DNA of 64,000 nt from the NCBI RefSeq assembly GCF_008014745.1, contig NZ_VPFD01000004.1, positions 371,152 to 435,151 on the forward strand, in the 5' to 3' direction. A program made the translations under genes and the position numbers. This stretch comes from Massilia arenae. GTDB taxonomy: Bacteria > Pseudomonadota > Gammaproteobacteria > Burkholderiales > Burkholderiaceae_D. The notes below the pieces were generated by a model. It made no database searches, was not told the origin of the DNA, and was given only the letters and a program-made list of their open reading frames with translations. Below are positions 22,540 through 30,859 of this stretch, in pieces. Positions within the stretch are counted from its first letter, which is position 1; the number at the start of each line of letters is the position of its first letter.

Positions 22540-22593
22540 CATTTGTGCGCGCACTTTCCGTCGCACTTCCAGCGCTACCCGCCTGTTTCCACC

Positions 22594-23805
22594 CTACCTG
22601 CCGCTGACGGCGACTGGCGCCAGCGTGCGCAGGCGCAGCGCGATCAGCAGGCCGATGCCGAGGATCGCGCCCAGCAGCGCCACCACCCCGGGCCAGGCCC
22701 AGTGCTCGTACACATAGCCGGTGAACCACCCCACCACGCTCGAGCCGAGATAATAAAAGAACAGGTAGATGCCCGAGGCCAGCGCCTGCGGCGGCTGGGC
22801 ACGCCGTCCGACCCAGCTGCTGGCCACCGAATGGGCGGCGAAGAAGCCGAACGTTGCCAGGCCCACGCCCAGCACCACGGCGACGACCGCATCGACCAGC
22901 GTCACCAGCAAGCCGGCGATCATCACCCCCATCACCAGCCACAGCACGTTGCGCCGGCCCAGGCGGTCAGCCAGCTTGCCGGCCCACATCGAGCTGAAGA
23001 TGCCCAGCAGGTAGAGCAGCGACAGCAGCCCGACCGCACTCTGGCGCAGCCCGAACGGCGGCGCCAGCAGGCGGTAGCCGATGTAGTTATAGAGGCTGAC
23101 GAAAGCCCCCATCAGCAGGAACGGCAGCGCGAACAGCCAGGGCAGGCCCGGGTCGCGCAAATGGATGCGCAGGCCGTCGACGAAGCCCGGCCCGCGTGCC
23201 GGCAGCGCGCCGCCATGGCGCGACGGCGGCAGGCTGCGCGAAAATTCCCAGGCCGCGTACAGCCCGGCCGCGCCGAGCAGACCGACCGCCACGCGCCAGG
23301 ACGCGACATCGCTGATGAAGGCCGAGATCACCCGCCCGCTCATGCCGCCGAAGGCGCTGCCGCTGATATACATGCCCATCGACAGGCCGAGCGAGGTCGG
23401 CTCGATCTCGTCGCTCAGGTAGGCCATGGCCACCGCCGGCAAGCCGCCCAGCATCAGGCCCATCAGGCCGCGTACGGCGACCAGCTGCGTGTAGTTGGCG
23501 GCGAAGGCGCAGACCAGGGTCAGCACCGCGCCGCTGATCATCGAGGCAACCATCACCGGCTTGCGGCCGAAGCGCTCGGCCACGCTGGAAGAACCCAGCA
23601 GCGCCAGCGCCAGGGTGGCGGTGGAGACCGACAGCACCAGGCTGCTCTGGGCCGGCGATAGCCGGAAGTCATGGCCCAGCAGCGGCATCAGCGGCTGGAC
23701 GCAGTACAGCAGGGCGAAGATGGAAAAGCCCCCGAACGCCATCGCGCGGTTGATGCGCCGGAAGGCCGGGCTGCCGGCGGCGATGCGTGCGCCGGGGGTG
23801 CTCAT
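22594..23805 (-). CDS. MFS transporter, YnfM-like
   Basis: 403 residues with 12 predicted inner-membrane helices. Signature loops include ERFGRKPVM after helix 2-3, LGGLPAVAMAYLSDE in helix 4-5 and KLADRLGRRNVLW in the second half. Helix and loop pattern match the YnfM/arabinose-efflux branch. Substrate unknown. It starts 10 bases after the end of the 299-residue gene of the J-domain cluster, on the same strand, so it may be the last gene of that transcript. Confidence 0.88.
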   Translation of the reverse strand: MSTPGARIAAGSPAFRRINRAMAFGGFSIFALLYCVQPLMPLLGHDFRLSPAQSSLVLSVSTATLALALLGSSSVAERFGRKPVMVASMISGAVLTLVCAFAANYTQLVAVRGLMGLMLGGLPAVAMAYLSDEIEPTSLGLSMGMYISGSAFGGMSGRVISAFISDVASWRVAVGLLGAAGLYAAWEFSRSLPPSRHGGALPARGPGFVDGLRIHLRDPGLPWLFALPFLLMGAFVSLYNYIGYRLLAPPFGLRQSAVGLLSLLYLLGIFSSMWAGKLADRLGRRNVLWLVMGVMIAGLLVTLVDAVVAVVLGVGLATFGFFAAHSVASSWVGRRAQPPQALASGIYLFFYYLGSSVVGWFTGYVYEHWAWPGVVALLGAILGIGLLIALRLRTLAPVAVSGR

Positions 23806-23815
23806 GCAGGCGTGC

Positions 23816-24715
23816 TCAAGGATATTCCGGATCTACTTCGGAACCGGCGTAGTTCTCCAGCTCGGTCATCAGCTGGGCGATCGTCGCCTTCGTGCCGATC
23901 TGTTCCAGCACCGTGCAATGCTTGCGGTAGATGTCGATGCGCTCGGCGATCACCGGCTGGAGAGCCGGCGGGATGCGCGCCAGGAACTCGGCCCAGCCCT
24001 GCTCGAAGTCCGGCTGGTGCTTGCGCAGCGCCTTCACGAAGCGCTCGAACTCGCTCTGTCCGGTGCGCGCCGTGATGCGCGCGCCGCCCTCGGCCGCGAA
24101 GATGATGGCCAGCGCGATCACGCCCTCGGAATTCAGGTCCGGATCCTTGACCGGGCCCTCGTAGTGGTTCTTGCGCAGCCACTCGGCGGCCTTGACGGTC
24201 GCCTGGACCTGCTGGCGCTGCTGGACCTGGCCCAGGAAGCGCTCGTAGCCCGACCACGATTCGCCCGGATCGGCGGTGCAGATGTCGACGAACAGCTCCT
24301 TCAGGCGGCGCTGGGCGTACACCGGATCGTTGTCGTACTCGCTCACCAGGCTGTCCTCGGGCAGCGCGGCCAGCTCGCGGATCATGCGGAAACCGGCCTG
24401 GAAGGCGTGTTCGGCGCCCTCCCCCACCAGGATGTCGAGCGCGTCCAGGTCGCCCTCGTCCACACTCTGGATCAGGTGCTCGAGGCCCAGGGACACACCG
24501 CCCACGGTCAGCAGCAGCGCGCGCGCGATCCCTTCGGCGGTGCGGTCGTTGGTGAACTTCTCGGCCACCATGGCGGTAATCCCGGACAGCTCGTCGGCCA
24601 GGATCGCCGCTTCTTCCGGCGTGGCTTCGCCCGGCAGCAGCCTGATCGCACGGATCAGGCGCGGCGGTTGTTCGATGACGATGGCTGGCAGCATATAAGC
24701 GGCGGCTCCCGTCAC
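23816..24715 (-). CDS. Uncharacterised 299-aa protein of the J-domain cluster
   Basis: Not recognised. The GTG at 24715 overlaps the preceding stop as GTGA, which decides the start; the ATG eight codons on is an alternative. The product is soluble and largely helical: an Ala/Glu-rich N-terminal part (GEATPEEAAILADELSGIT), a Gly-containing helix GIARALLLTVGGVSLG, then a charged middle (QVQQRQQVQATVKAAEWL) and a C-terminal helical part. No signal peptide, membrane helix or catalytic motif is visible. The coupling to the next two upstream genes suggests a shared job. Confidence 0.8.
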   Translation of the reverse strand: MTGAAAYMLPAIVIEQPPRLIRAIRLLPGEATPEEAAILADELSGITAMVAEKFTNDRTAEGIARALLLTVGGVSLGLEHLIQSVDEGDLDALDILVGEGAEHAFQAGFRMIRELAALPEDSLVSEYDNDPVYAQRRLKELFVDICTADPGESWSGYERFLGQVQQRQQVQATVKAAEWLRKNHYEGPVKDPDLNSEGVIALAIIFAAEGGARITARTGQSEFERFVKALRKHQPDFEQGWAEFLARIPPALQPVIAERIDIYRKHCTVLEQIGTKATIAQLMTELENYAGSEVDPEYP

Positions 24716-25497
24716 GAGAAGATGTCCGAGCCCAGGCTGCGGCGCGGGCTGCGGCGCGGCATGCTGCGCACCGACGGCACTTGCTTCCTCAGGCGCAACA
24801 GGAGGTCGCGGGTCGAGCGCTGCATGAATTCGGACTCTTCGTCCGGATCGTCAGGCAGCTCGATCTCGGCCATCTCGGCGCTGTGGCGGAACTCCGGGAA
24901 CAGCTCGAGCAGCGAACGCTCCCAGCCGTCTTCGGTGGCCTTGGCCAGGTCGACCGCCAGCGGCACGATGTCGCTGTCGGCGCTGGTCTGGCCGCTGACG
25001 TAGCGGCCTTTCGACAGGATCTCGCCCGCCACTTCCAGGATTTCCTTCGGCGCCAGCGACCACAGGATCGCGAACACGGTCGCGCCATGGTCGGTGGCGG
25101 ATGCCGCCTCGAGCAGTTCATTGCGGCGCTCTTCGTCGTCCTGGGCGTAGACCACGCCGTGCACGTGGTTGAACAGGTTCTCGGCGATGCGCTCGGGATC
25201 GTCCTCGATCAGGTTATCGGGCCAGGTGGCGGCGATGAAGGCCAGGCTGTCGGCCCAGGCCTTGGGCGGCACCAGCATGGTGGCCAGCGAAGTCTTGCCG
25301 CCATCGAAGCCCGACAGGTGCAGCGCGGTCACTTGCGGCGGCAGCTCGGTCAGGACCTGGGCTACGGCGTAGTCGCCATGCTCGTCGGCGGCCTTGGAGA
25401 ACACCTCTTCGGCATGCTCCAGCGAACCGGCCAGCACCAGCTCACCGACCTGGCTGACCAGGGCCGGTAGATTGGTTTTGCTGCTCTCATCGCTCAT
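24712..25497 (-). CDS. Uncharacterised 261-aa protein of the J-domain cluster
   Basis: ATG 25497 follows an AAGGAGACCGCG ribosome site; the longer frame upstream overlaps the previous gene and has a composition unlike a protein. The product is acidic and helical, with a DDPDEESEFMQ cluster and then a basic tail (SMPRRSPRRSLGSDIFS). I recognise no domain. It overlaps the 169-residue gene by 11 bases and the 299-residue gene by 4 bases, so three genes are translationally chained. Confidence 0.8.
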   Translation of the reverse strand: MSDESSKTNLPALVSQVGELVLAGSLEHAEEVFSKAADEHGDYAVAQVLTELPPQVTALHLSGFDGGKTSLATMLVPPKAWADSLAFIAATWPDNLIEDDPERIAENLFNHVHGVVYAQDDEERRNELLEAASATDHGATVFAILWSLAPKEILEVAGEILSKGRYVSGQTSADSDIVPLAVDLAKATEDGWERSLLELFPEFRHSAEMAEIELPDDPDEESEFMQRSTRDLLLRLRKQVPSVRSMPRRSPRRSLGSDIFS

Positions 25498-25996
25498 CGC
25501 GGTCTCCTTCGTCGAACAGGCCGGTGAAGTCGTCGGTGGCGTCGCCGTTATCGTCGACCTCGTCGCCGTCGTCGTTGCGGCCGAGCTGCTCGAGCGACTG
25601 ATCCTCGTCATCCCAGCGGTTCTGGTTCTTGAACAGGAAGGCGGTGATGATGGCCTGGCGCGCCAGTTCCGGGTAGTTGGCGGTCATGCCTTCATACATC
25701 GCCTTGCCGTCGTCGCCATTGCACTCGGCCATGGCGAACACGCGCGCCGGGTCGCCGTCGGCGTAGTCGGCCGCTTCGCGCATCAGGCCCTTCGGATCCA
25801 GGAAGCGGATCTTGTCGACCAGGGCGAACGCCATCATATTGACGTCGTCGATGCCGCCGCCGTCGGCGTATTCGGACACCAGCGCGCCGACCATCATGTC
25901 GTAGTTCTTGCGATTGGGCGGGTCGCCCAGGGTGCCCTCGATCTGGCCTTCCAGCTCACGCGACTGGAAGGAGAATTCGGGATGTACGTTCTTCAT
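25487..25996 (-). CDS. Uncharacterised acidic 169-aa protein of the J-domain cluster
   Basis: The ATG at 25996 has AGGATAG 4 bases upstream. The body (about 1-135) is mixed alpha/beta with a conserved-looking NRKNYDMMVGALVSEYADGG stretch. The tail from residue 135 is strongly acidic (DDEDQ, NDDGDEVDDNGDATDD). No known domain is recognised. It follows the J-domain gene by 60 bases and overlaps the next gene by 11. Confidence 0.8.
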   Translation of the reverse strand: MKNVHPEFSFQSRELEGQIEGTLGDPPNRKNYDMMVGALVSEYADGGGIDDVNMMAFALVDKIRFLDPKGLMREAADYADGDPARVFAMAECNGDDGKAMYEGMTANYPELARQAIITAFLFKNQNRWDDEDQSLEQLGRNDDGDEVDDNGDATDDFTGLFDEGDRDER

Positions 25997-26056
25997 GTTC
26001 TATCCTGTTGATGGGACGCGGCGCTCGGCCGCATCCAGTGTTGCCGTAGTGCCGGG

Positions 26057-26350
26057 TCAGTTGGCCGGCAGGTTTACGCCGTTGAGCGCGAACAGCGAGC
26101 GCCACAGCTCGAAGGCCTCGGCCTCGGCGTCCAGCACGATGCGGTGGTTCACGCTCTGGTTGTATTCCTCGCGCTTGGCACGGTCCGAGAGGATCTCGTA
26201 GGCCTTGGTGACGGCCTTGAAACGCGCTTCCGCGCCGGGCGCCCCGTTGCGGTCCGGGTGGTAGCGCATGGCCAGCGAGCGGTAGACTTTCTTGATCTCG
26301 TCGTCGGTGGCGTTCGGCGCGACGCCGAGGATCGCATATAAATTTTCCAA
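26057..26350 (-). CDS. Small J-domain (DnaJ-like) protein, TTG start
   Basis: The start is probably TTG at 26350 (MENLYAILG...), with GGGAGAG 6 bases before it; another TTG six codons upstream is less likely. Residues 1-62 are a full J domain: helix [13 protein letters not shown], helix [17 protein letters not shown], the HPD tripeptide in YHPDRN, and helix III with [16 protein letters not shown]. The remaining 35 residues are not a known DnaJ region (no Gly/Phe or zinc domains). It should stimulate a Hsp70 ATPase and deliver specific clients. It is the first gene of a four-gene cluster. Confidence 0.88.
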   Translation of the reverse strand: MENLYAILGVAPNATDDEIKKVYRSLAMRYHPDRNGAPGAEARFKAVTKAYEILSDRAKREEYNQSVNHRIVLDAEAEAFELWRSLFALNGVNLPAN

Positions 26351-26515
26351 CAGAAACTCTCCCGGCAACTATCTTAAAATACGGTAAACAGAGATTATCC
26401 TATAGAAAACGCCGGACGTGGCGCGAGCGCCCATGTCCGGCTCGCGACGCGGGCAACCTCAGCCGCCTCCGGGTACGGTAAAATGCCCCCCAACTTACCC
26501 TTCCAGAACTATTTC

Positions 26516-28270
26516 ATGAGCAACGACAAGAATACCCCGGCGCCGGGCAATGCACCGTCGTCGAATTTCATCCGTGCGATCGTCGAATCCGACCTGGCCG
26601 CAGGCACCCACCAGCGCGACGGCCTGCCGCCGGTCATTACCCGCTTCCCGCCGGAACCGAATGGCTACCTGCACATCGGCCACGCGAAGTCGATCTGCGT
26701 GAACTTCGGCCTGGCGCGCGACTACGCCGGCCTGTGCCACCTGCGCTTCGACGACACCAATCCGGAGAAGGAAGACCAGGAATACGTCGACACCATCATG
26801 GATAGCGTCAAGTGGCTCGGTTTCTCGTGGGAGCGCGAAGGCCAGCAACACCTGTACTTTGCCAGCGACTATTTCGAGCAGCTGTACAAGATGGCCGAAT
26901 ACCTGATCGAGAAGGGCTACGCCTACGTCGACAGCCAGAGCGCCGAAGACATGGCGAAGAACCGCGGCAATTTCGGCACCCCGGGCACCAACTCGCCGTT
27001 CCGCGACCGCCCGTCCGCGGAATCGCTGCAGTTGTTCCGCGACATGCGGGCCGGCAAGTACAAGGACGGCGAGCACATCCTGCGCGCCAAGATGAGCGAG
27101 GATGCGATGGCGTCCCCGGTCATGACCAACCGCGACCCGGCCCTGTACCGCATCCGCCATGCGCACCACCACCGCACGGGCGACGCCTGGTGCATCTACC
27201 CGATGTACGATTACACGCACCCGATCTCGGATGCGATCGAGAACATCACTCACTCGCTGTGCACGCTGGAATTCCAGGACCACCGTCCGTTCTACGACTG
27301 GCTGGTGGCGACCCTGGCCGAGGGCGGCTTCTTCAACAAGCCGGTGCCGCGCCAGTACGAATTCGCGCGGCTGAACCTGACCTACGTTGTCACCTCCAAG
27401 CGCAAGCTGCGCGCGCTGGTCGACGACGGCACCGTGACCGGCTGGGACGACCCGCGCATGCCGACCATCGTCGGCCTGCGCCGCCGCGGCTATACGCCGG
27501 AATCGATCCAGCTGTTCTGCGAGCGCATCGGCGTCTCGAAGGCCGACGGCTGGATCGACATGGGCACGCTGGAAGGCGCGCTGCGCGACGACCTGGATCC
27601 GAAGGCGCCGCGCGCCATCGCCGTCCTGCGTCCCTTGAAGCTGATCGTCGATAACTTCCCTGAAGGCGAGTCGGTGGAATGCTCGTCGCCGGTCCATCCG
27701 CACCATCCGGAAATGGGCAAGCGCACCTTCCCGTTCACGCGCGAGCTGTGGATCGAGCAGGAAGACTTCATGGAAACCCCGACCAAGGGTTACTTCCGCT
27801 TCACCCCGCCAGTGGGCGACCAGCCGGGCAGCCGCGTGCGCCTGAAGTACGGCTACGTGGTCGAGTGCACCGGCTTCGACAAGGATGCCGACGGTAAGGT
27901 GATCGCCGTGCACGTGAAGTACTTCGAGGATTCGAAGTCGGGCACGCCGGGCGCCGATAACTACAAGGTCAAGGGCAATATCACCTGGGTCAGCGCGGCA
28001 GGTGCGCTCGAAGCCGAGGTGCGCCTGTACGACCGCCTGTTTACCGATCCGCAGCCGGACGCGGGTGGCAAGGACTTCAAGTCGGTGCTCAATCCGAATG
28101 CCCTGGAGACCATTACCGCCTACCTGGAACCGGGATTGAAGGATGCCGTGGCCGACCAGCGCTTCCAGTTCGAGCGTCATGGCTACTTCGTGGCGGACCG
28201 CGTCGATTCGCAACCCGGCAAGCCGGTGTTCAATCGTGTGACCACGCTGAAGGATAGCTGGGGTAAGTAA
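26516..28270 (+). CDS. glnS: Glutamine--tRNA ligase
   Basis: Class I synthetase that charges tRNA-Gln. Start at 26516 is preferred over 26483 because a TAAAAT box sits immediately before 26483, which would put the transcription start inside the longer frame, and because MSNDKNTPAP fits the family. 584 residues. HIGH-type motif PNGYLHIGHAK is near residue 55-65, and the KMSKS equivalent is VTSKRKL. The anticodon-binding beta barrels fill the C-terminal half. A terminator follows at 28291. It is divergent from the J-domain cluster. Confidence 0.97.
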   Translation: MSNDKNTPAPGNAPSSNFIRAIVESDLAAGTHQRDGLPPVITRFPPEPNGYLHIGHAKSICVNFGLARDYAGLCHLRFDDTNPEKEDQEYVDTIMDSVKWLGFSWEREGQQHLYFASDYFEQLYKMAEYLIEKGYAYVDSQSAEDMAKNRGNFGTPGTNSPFRDRPSAESLQLFRDMRAGKYKDGEHILRAKMSEDAMASPVMTNRDPALYRIRHAHHHRTGDAWCIYPMYDYTHPISDAIENITHSLCTLEFQDHRPFYDWLVATLAEGGFFNKPVPRQYEFARLNLTYVVTSKRKLRALVDDGTVTGWDDPRMPTIVGLRRRGYTPESIQLFCERIGVSKADGWIDMGTLEGALRDDLDPKAPRAIAVLRPLKLIVDNFPEGESVECSSPVHPHHPEMGKRTFPFTRELWIEQEDFMETPTKGYFRFTPPVGDQPGSRVRLKYGYVVECTGFDKDADGKVIAVHVKYFEDSKSGTPGADNYKVKGNITWVSAAGALEAEVRLYDRLFTDPQPDAGGKDFKSVLNPNALETITAYLEPGLKDAVADQRFQFERHGYFVADRVDSQPGKPVFNRVTTLKDSWGK

Positions 28271-28290
28271 GTCCTTTGCTGCCACGAACG

Positions 28291-28324
28291 AATCCCGCCC
28301 CGGCGTTGCCGCGGCGGGATTTTT
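28291..28324 (+). terminator. Intrinsic terminator of glnS
   Basis: AATCCCGCC and GGCGGGATT form the stem, with a CG-rich loop, followed by TTT. It begins 20 bases after the glnS stop. Confidence 0.85.
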
Positions 28325-28436
28325 ACTTTGCGGTGAAGGCGCGCAAGACAAAGGTGACGCCCGAGGCGTCTCCTTGTAACAAAGCGGTCATGCAAGAATG
28401 CCATCATGCCGGCCATCTTTCCGACCGGAGACTTGC

Positions 28437-30629
28437 ATGACCCCCTTACGTTTCACCGCCGCCGCTTCCTGCGCCGCCGCCCTTTCCCTGGCCCTGCTGG
28501 CCGGCTGCAGCCCCAGCGATCCATCCGATCCCGTCGCGACCACGCCGCCACCGCCGCCAGTGCAGACGCCGGACCCTGCGCCCGCTCCGGTGCCGACGCC
28601 GGTCGCCTTCATGAGCGACGTGCACTTCCAGAACGTCTACGGCGACTTCAAGAACAGCCAGTTCGCCGGCATCCCGACCAAGGATGGCAAGAACGCGACC
28701 ATCCGCACGATGTACGCGCAGCTGACCTCGACCCGCCTGTTCAACGAGAATTACTTCGCCTTCTTCGCCGCGCTGGACGACGCCTACGCCAAGGGCATCC
28801 GCGTCGTGGCGCTGCCGGGCGACTACACCGACGACGCCCAGCCGATGAACGTCGACGGCATTGCCGAGATCATGAAGACCTATCAGGCCAAGGGCATGCG
28901 CTTCTTCCTGGCGCCGGGCAACCATGATCCGGTCGAGCCCTACGACGACAACGAAGCCGGCAAGAACGACTTCCTGACCAAGGAAGGCAAGGAACAGAAG
29001 ATCTACGCGACCGGCAATCCGGCCTGCGTCGCCAAGGACCCGACCGTGATCTGCACCGACCAGATCATGGAACAAGGCACCGAACGCCTGATGACCAAGA
29101 TGGCGGAATTCGGCTTCATGCCGAACAAGGCCGACCTGCTGTGGGAAACCCCGTTCAGCAAGTACGCTGGCGGCAAGTACAGCTATGACGAAGCGCTGGC
29201 CCAGGCCGCGGTGAAGAACCGCCAGTTCGAGATTTGCCTCGAAGGTTCGGGCGGCGCCTACAAAGCGGCCGGCGAAGCCAAGCTGGGCAAGGCCTTCACC
29301 AAATGTACCGAGATGATCGACAGCACCTACCTGGTGGAGCCGGTCAAGGGCCTGTGGCTGCTCTCGATCGACGCCAACGTCTTCGTCCCGAACGCGAAGT
29401 TCGATCCGGCCAAGCCGCACGACTTCAAGGGCTACGACGGCGCCGGCAACGCCGGCTGGAACAAGGTGATCACCCACAAGATGTTCCTGATGGACTATAT
29501 CAAGTCGGTCGCCGCCCGCGCCAAGGCGGAAGGCAAGCAGCTGATGGCCTTCTCGCACTACCCGACCATGGACTTCTACGCCAACCAGACCTCGGCCATG
29601 AAGGCCGTGTTCAAGTCGGGCGCCTTCCAGACCGCGCGCGTGCCGGACCAGACCGTCGCCAACGCCGTGGCGGCGACCGGCCTGCGCCTGCACGTCGGCG
29701 GCCACATGCACTTCAACGGCACCAACGACCACCAGGATGCCGGCGGCAACTACCTGGTCAACGTCCAGTCGCCTTCGCTGGCGGTGTACGGCGCGGCCTA
29801 CAAGATCGTCACCTACAAGAACCAGGATACGATCGACGTCCAGACCATGCCCCTGAACACGGTGCCGCGCTTTGCCGAGCTGTTCCCGCACTACGTGGTC
29901 GAAAACGACTACCTGAAGGGCAGCTCGGCGCCCGTCGACGCCGCCAAGCGCTGGGACCGCGACATCCTCGAGACCCGTTCCTACGGCGAGTACACCCATC
30001 AGTACTTCGGTGAACTGTCGCGCCTGCGCTTCATGGACGAATACTGGCCATGCGAGATGAAGGAAGCGGCGATGGCCCTGAATGGCAAGCAGATGCTGAT
30101 CCTGTCGCAGTTGCAGACGAAGGTGACGCTGGCCCAGCTGAAGGACGCGCCTGGCGTCGTTCCATTGACCGCAGCCTGCGCCGCACCGGGTACCGCAGCC
30201 GGCACCGCGGCGCCGGCCTCGACCCTGGCGACCGACTGGGCTGACGCCACCGCGCGCGCCGACAAGCTGGCCAGCGCCGCCGGCCTGCGCCTGGACGACT
30301 TCGCCGCCATCTCGGCCTATGATTTCTACGGCGACTTCCACCGCACCGTGTATGCGGGCGAACTGGCCCTGCGCGATATGGGCCAGCAGCGCGTGAACCA
30401 GTACAAGCTCCTGATGGCCGCCTTCCCGGCAACGCCGGCGGCGATCGTCAAGGTAGGCGACAAGCCATCCGACCAGAACCCGGTGCACGTGCCGTTCCAG
30501 AACCAGTTCAAGCAGGTGTTTGCCATCCTCAAGGGCCTGGGTTCGGCCAAGCCGAGCGACCATTTCACGGTGGACCTGAAAGGCAAGAAGGTCAGCAACG
30601 CCAGCAATAATGGGCTGAGCTTCAACTAA
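28437..30629 (+). CDS. Lipoprotein metallophosphoesterase
   Basis: A 730-residue exported calcineurin-like phosphoesterase. ATG 28437 follows CCGGAG. The signal peptide ends in lipobox LLAGC (Cys near residue 24), followed by a Pro/Thr-rich linker. Metal-binding motifs in order: FMSDVHF (near 60), LPGDYTDD (near 127), PGNHDP (near 160), then SHYPT and GGHMHFNG (near 421). The C-terminal 250 residues carry no recognised domain. It is probably anchored in the outer or inner membrane facing the periplasm; substrate unknown. It is monocistronic, with a terminator behind it. Confidence 0.92.
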   Translation: MTPLRFTAAASCAAALSLALLAGCSPSDPSDPVATTPPPPPVQTPDPAPAPVPTPVAFMSDVHFQNVYGDFKNSQFAGIPTKDGKNATIRTMYAQLTSTRLFNENYFAFFAALDDAYAKGIRVVALPGDYTDDAQPMNVDGIAEIMKTYQAKGMRFFLAPGNHDPVEPYDDNEAGKNDFLTKEGKEQKIYATGNPACVAKDPTVICTDQIMEQGTERLMTKMAEFGFMPNKADLLWETPFSKYAGGKYSYDEALAQAAVKNRQFEICLEGSGGAYKAAGEAKLGKAFTKCTEMIDSTYLVEPVKGLWLLSIDANVFVPNAKFDPAKPHDFKGYDGAGNAGWNKVITHKMFLMDYIKSVAARAKAEGKQLMAFSHYPTMDFYANQTSAMKAVFKSGAFQTARVPDQTVANAVAATGLRLHVGGHMHFNGTNDHQDAGGNYLVNVQSPSLAVYGAAYKIVTYKNQDTIDVQTMPLNTVPRFAELFPHYVVENDYLKGSSAPVDAAKRWDRDILETRSYGEYTHQYFGELSRLRFMDEYWPCEMKEAAMALNGKQMLILSQLQTKVTLAQLKDAPGVVPLTAACAAPGTAAGTAAPASTLATDWADATARADKLASAAGLRLDDFAAISAYDFYGDFHRTVYAGELALRDMGQQRVNQYKLLMAAFPATPAAIVKVGDKPSDQNPVHVPFQNQFKQVFAILKGLGSAKPSDHFTVDLKGKKVSNASNNGLSFN

Positions 30630-30652
30630 CTGCCGCTCCGAGTCACCCCAAG

Positions 30653-30684
30653 GCGCTGCAGCCCATGGCCGCAGCGCTTTTTTT
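30653..30684 (+). terminator. Intrinsic terminator of the metallophosphoesterase gene
   Basis: GCGCTGC (30653-30659) pairs with GCAGCGC (30671-30677) and is followed by seven T. Confidence 0.9.
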
Positions 30685-30859
30685 GCAAGAACGACGATGC
30701 ACTCCCTGAGGCATACGTCGGCAGCCTCACTTCCAGACGTCGTGTTTTTGTAAAACCTAGTAAACCTGATAGCTCCTGTCTCGTCAGACATTGCTTAGCG
30801 TACGTAAGTATTGACGCCGAGCGCGACCACGCGCCACCCCGCATTTTCGAGACCACCGC

